Position numbers and translations under genes: made by a program. Source: Lachnospiraceae bacterium UBA3772 (GTDB taxonomy: Bacteria; Bacillota; Clostridia; Lachnospirales; Lachnospiraceae). Taken from it: a stretch of 7,385 bases of DNA. The stretch is taken from positions 1-7,385 of the forward strand of contig DFFQ01000239.1 in the NCBI GenBank assembly GCA_002371025.1, read 5' to 3'. The stretch's first letter is position 1; each line of letters begins with the position of its first letter. The notes under the pieces were generated by a model, which saw only the letters and a list, made by a program, of their open reading frames with translations, ran no database searches and was not told where the DNA came from. This document shows, piece after piece, positions 5,167-7,385 of this stretch.

Positions 5167-6414
5167 TCACACACCAATGATATCTGCAATACCATCAAAT
5201 GTTACTTCACTTTCTTCGCCTGTTTCCATATTCTTTAAACGGCATTTTCCTGATGCAACTTCATCTTCACCGACAATAACTGAGAATCTGGAATTAAGCT
5301 TATTCGCATATTTCATCTGAGCTTTAACACTTCTTCCAAGGCAGTCTGTTTCAACTGAAAATCCCTTCATACGAAGATCATAGATTGTCTTATATGCAGC
5401 TGTTCTTGCACCATCTCCCATGATACCTACAAAGAGATCAATGCTTTCATCCTTAACTAAATCAATTCCTTCTTTTTCAAGGAAATAAAGGATTCTTTCG
5501 ATACCCATACCAAAACCAACTGAAGGAGCACTTTCCTTTCCATCGATCTCATGTACTAAATTATCATAACGGCCGCCGCCACAGAGTGTAAAGCCATCTG
5601 AATTAACGAATTCAAATACAGTCTTTGTATAATAATCAAGACCTCTTACGATTCCTGTATCTACTTCATATGGAATTCCAAGAGAATCCAGCATTGAGCA
5701 AAGTGTATCAAAATGATTCTTACAATCATCGCAAAGATAATCTATTGTTCTTGGAGCATTTTCAACTATCTTCTTGCATCCCTCTTCCTTACAGTCAAGT
5801 ACACGAAGAGGATTCTTATACATTCTTTCCTGACATGTAGGGCAAAGGCAATCCTTATGCTCCTCAAGATAAGATACAAGGGCCTTGTTATAAACAGGCT
5901 TACATTTCTCATCACCGATAGAATTAAGATGAAGCTTTGCATCCTTTAGTCCTATCTTATTAATGAATGTAGAGATTAATGTTATAAGTTCAACCTCACA
6001 TATAGGATTTTCCGAACCTACGATCTCAACACCAAACTGGTGGTGCTGACGAAGTCTTCCACTTTCCGGCTTTTCATATCTAAAGGCAGGTGTTACATAA
6101 AACATCTTAACCGGCTGAGGTTCACTATATAATTTATTCTCACAGTAAGCTCGCATAGCTCCTGCTGTTCCTTCAGGCTTTAAAGTAATTCCTCTGCCAC
6201 CCTTATCTACAAATGAATACATTTCTTTTTGAACTACATCTGTTGTTTCTCCAACTCCGCGCTGGAAAAGCACTGTATGCTCAAACATAGGAGTGATGAT
6301 CTCTTTAATATTGTATCTTCTGCAAAGATCTCTCGCTATCTCCTCAACCTTGGTACGGGTACTCATTCTTTTACCGAACCAGTCTGCTGTTCCTCTAGGT
6401 GCCTGAGTAATCAT
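5167..6414 (-). CDS. hisS: histidyl-tRNA synthetase (class II)
   Basis: 415 aa, normal for bacterial HisRS. It attaches histidine to tRNA(His) using ATP. Visible signatures are the N-terminal PRGTADW (6-12), motif 1 ending I-I-T-P-M-F-E (39-45), T-L-K-P-E-G-T (77-83), motif 2 FRYEKP-GR-RQ-HQFGVE (111-130), the histidine-specific RGLDYYT (257-263) and motif 3 GFGMGIER (300-307). The C-terminal anticodon-binding alpha/beta domain runs from about 325 to 415. The insertion domain carries many Cys (189, 191, 194, 208, 213, 228, 231) in CxxC-like pairs, a pattern known from Firmicute HisRS that may hold zinc. The start ATG overlaps the hemZ stop as ATGA, and its ribosome site GGAGG lies inside hemZ, so translation is probably coupled to hemZ. 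There is no room for a T-box leader, so any histidine-dependent control must act further upstream. Confidence 0.97.
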   Translation of the reverse strand: MITQAPRGTADWFGKRMSTRTKVEEIARDLCRRYNIKEIITPMFEHTVLFQRGVGETTDVVQKEMYSFVDKGGRGITLKPEGTAGAMRAYCENKLYSEPQPVKMFYVTPAFRYEKPESGRLRQHHQFGVEIVGSENPICEVELITLISTFINKIGLKDAKLHLNSIGDEKCKPVYNKALVSYLEEHKDCLCPTCQERMYKNPLRVLDCKEEGCKKIVENAPRTIDYLCDDCKNHFDTLCSMLDSLGIPYEVDTGIVRGLDYYTKTVFEFVNSDGFTLCGGGRYDNLVHEIDGKESAPSVGFGMGIERILYFLEKEGIDLVKDESIDLFVGIMGDGARTAAYKTIYDLRMKGFSVETDCLGRSVKAQMKYANKLNSRFSVIVGEDEVASGKCRLKNMETGEESEVTFDGIADIIGV

Positions 6415-7385
6415 AAGGTTTCCTCCAAAATTCTTTTATCTCCTGTAGCAGCTCTCTTTCTCTCGATCATCTCATCGATTCTTTCGATATAGTCTACTAC
6501 ACTTTTTACATCTTCAACCCGGTCTGTCTTTATCACATTCTTATTCTCATCCAAAGTCATAAGTCTTGTGACAGCTCCCGCCCCGGCTGCAAATATATCA
6601 AGTTTTTCTTCTATGATAAGAACATTATAACGGCAGGCCATGCCTTTACGGGCATAACCAACATTTTCAAGGTTACCGCCAATATTCTTTTGTCTATATA
6701 AATAATATGGATAAAGATCCATCTTTTCTGCGGCTTCATGAGCCATATCCAGTGCCTCAGTCATATCCATTCCAATGACACTTCTGAAACGGTCCATTTC
6801 CTCGCTTAATCTTGCAGCACGTTTTATAGCCAGGCTGTGTACCGTAAGGCTGTCCGGTTTTAACTTGGATATCTCCTTAAGAGTATGTTCCATGGAGTAT
6901 CTGTCCTCTCCTGGAAGTCCTGCAATGATATCCATATTTATATGCTTAAAACCCTGTTGTCTTGCCATTGTAAATGATTCATAAACCTGCTGGGTATTAT
7001 GCTTTCTTCCAATAAGTTCAAGGGTCTTATCATTCATGGTCTGAGGATTTATACTGATCCTTGTAACCTTATGACGTCGCATGGATTTTAACTTCTCTAA
7101 AGTAATAGAATCAGGGCGTCCTGCCTCAACAGTGTACTCTAACAATTTAGAAAAGTCAAAAATGTTTTGGATCATGGTAAGGAGTCGTTCAAACCTCTTT
7201 TCATCAAGAGAAGTAGGTGTTCCTCCTCCTACATAGATAGAAACCAGATTTCTGTCCCTATTTACGTAGGAAATAAACATAAGTTCCTTCTCTAATGCAT
7301 CAAGATAATCATCAACTCTGTCACTGAATTCCGTTATGGAATAAGAGGCAAAGGAGCAATAAAGACATCTTGAAGGGCAGAATGG
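6411..7385 (-). CDS. hemZ: HemZ-type oxygen-independent coproporphyrinogen III oxidase-like radical SAM protein (3' part, cut by the window edge)
   Basis: The frame is open to the right edge, giving 324 visible residues of a protein that in Bacillus subtilis is about 500 aa; roughly the N-terminal third is missing. Counting from the first visible residue, the radical SAM motif is C3-P-S-R-C7-L-Y-C10 (CX3CX2C), followed by GGGTPT (53-58), a V-E-A-G-R-P-D motif and an M-D-I-I-A-G-L-P-G motif, all typical of the HemN/HemZ family. The later Y-Y-L-Y-R-Q-K segment near the C-terminus is also characteristic. Family members decarboxylate the propionates of coproporphyrinogen III in heme synthesis without oxygen; in anaerobes lacking full heme pathways the true role is less certain. 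The ATG at 7280 is internal, because the cluster motif lies upstream of it. Its stop overlaps the hisS start, placing it first among the visible genes of this operon. Confidence 0.9.
   Translation of the reverse strand, partial: PFCPSRCLYCSFASYSITEFSDRVDDYLDALEKELMFISYVNRDRNLVSIYVGGGTPTSLDEKRFERLLTMIQNIFDFSKLLEYTVEAGRPDSITLEKLKSMRRHKVTRISINPQTMNDKTLELIGRKHNTQQVYESFTMARQQGFKHINMDIIAGLPGEDRYSMEHTLKEISKLKPDSLTVHSLAIKRAARLSEEMDRFRSVIGMDMTEALDMAHEAAEKMDLYPYYLYRQKNIGGNLENVGYARKGMACRYNVLIIEEKLDIFAAGAGAVTRLMTLDENKNVIKTDRVEDVKSVVDYIERIDEMIERKRAATGDKRILEETL

Overview
The window looks like a chromosomal segment of a low-GC anaerobic Firmicute, most likely a Lachnospiraceae/Clostridia member. The grounds are a conserved-looking run hemZ-hisS-aspS, clostridial-type HisRS and AspRS sequences, strong AGGAGG-type ribosome sites and an AT-rich base composition. 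The genus cannot be fixed from sequence alone. Every convincing gene is on the minus strand, so the window reads right to left.

Right part (7385 to 3271): the 3' portion of hemZ (cut by the window edge), hisS (4-base ATGA overlap with hemZ) and aspS, closed by a strong intrinsic terminator at 3184-3228. These are ordinary housekeeping genes of one operon.

Middle (3183 to 2748): an AT-rich non-coding stretch with several inverted repeats. It also holds an unusual promoter region whose palindromic -10 hexamers (2793-2800) can be read in both directions. Leftward it would drive the small-peptide cassette. Rightward it would give a short transcript of about 75 bases ending at a perfect hairpin plus T-run (2840-2882).

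Left part (2747 to 121): a compact, very AT-rich cassette for a ribosomally made, modified peptide. In transcription order it holds: (1) a 72-aa precursor with a short double-glycine-type leader and a Val/Ala/Gly-rich, Cys-free core; (2) a radical SAM enzyme whose C-terminal SPASM-like region has lost its cysteines; (3) a protein joining an N-terminal PqqD-like leader-binding domain to a C-terminal GNAT-like acyltransferase domain; (4) a small three-helix SdpI-family membrane protein, the likely self-protection gene. No transporter, peptidase, methyltransferase or dehydratase gene is in the window.

The most exciting point is the precursor core. Its only four Asn residues sit exactly six residues apart (49, 55, 61, 67), each preceded by Val, in a core of about 48 residues rich in small and beta-branched residues. 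This NX5N pattern is the hallmark of polytheonamide/aeronamide-type peptides, in which radical SAM epimerases alternate L and D residues to make a membrane-spanning beta-helix pore. Here it comes with a short GG leader, not a long Nif11/nitrile-hydratase-type leader, and with a different enzyme set. My leading hypothesis is a minimal Gram-positive beta-helical (D-residue-containing) pore-forming peptide system with a PqqD-GNAT tailoring protein and SdpI-type immunity. The enzyme chemistry is inferred, not shown.
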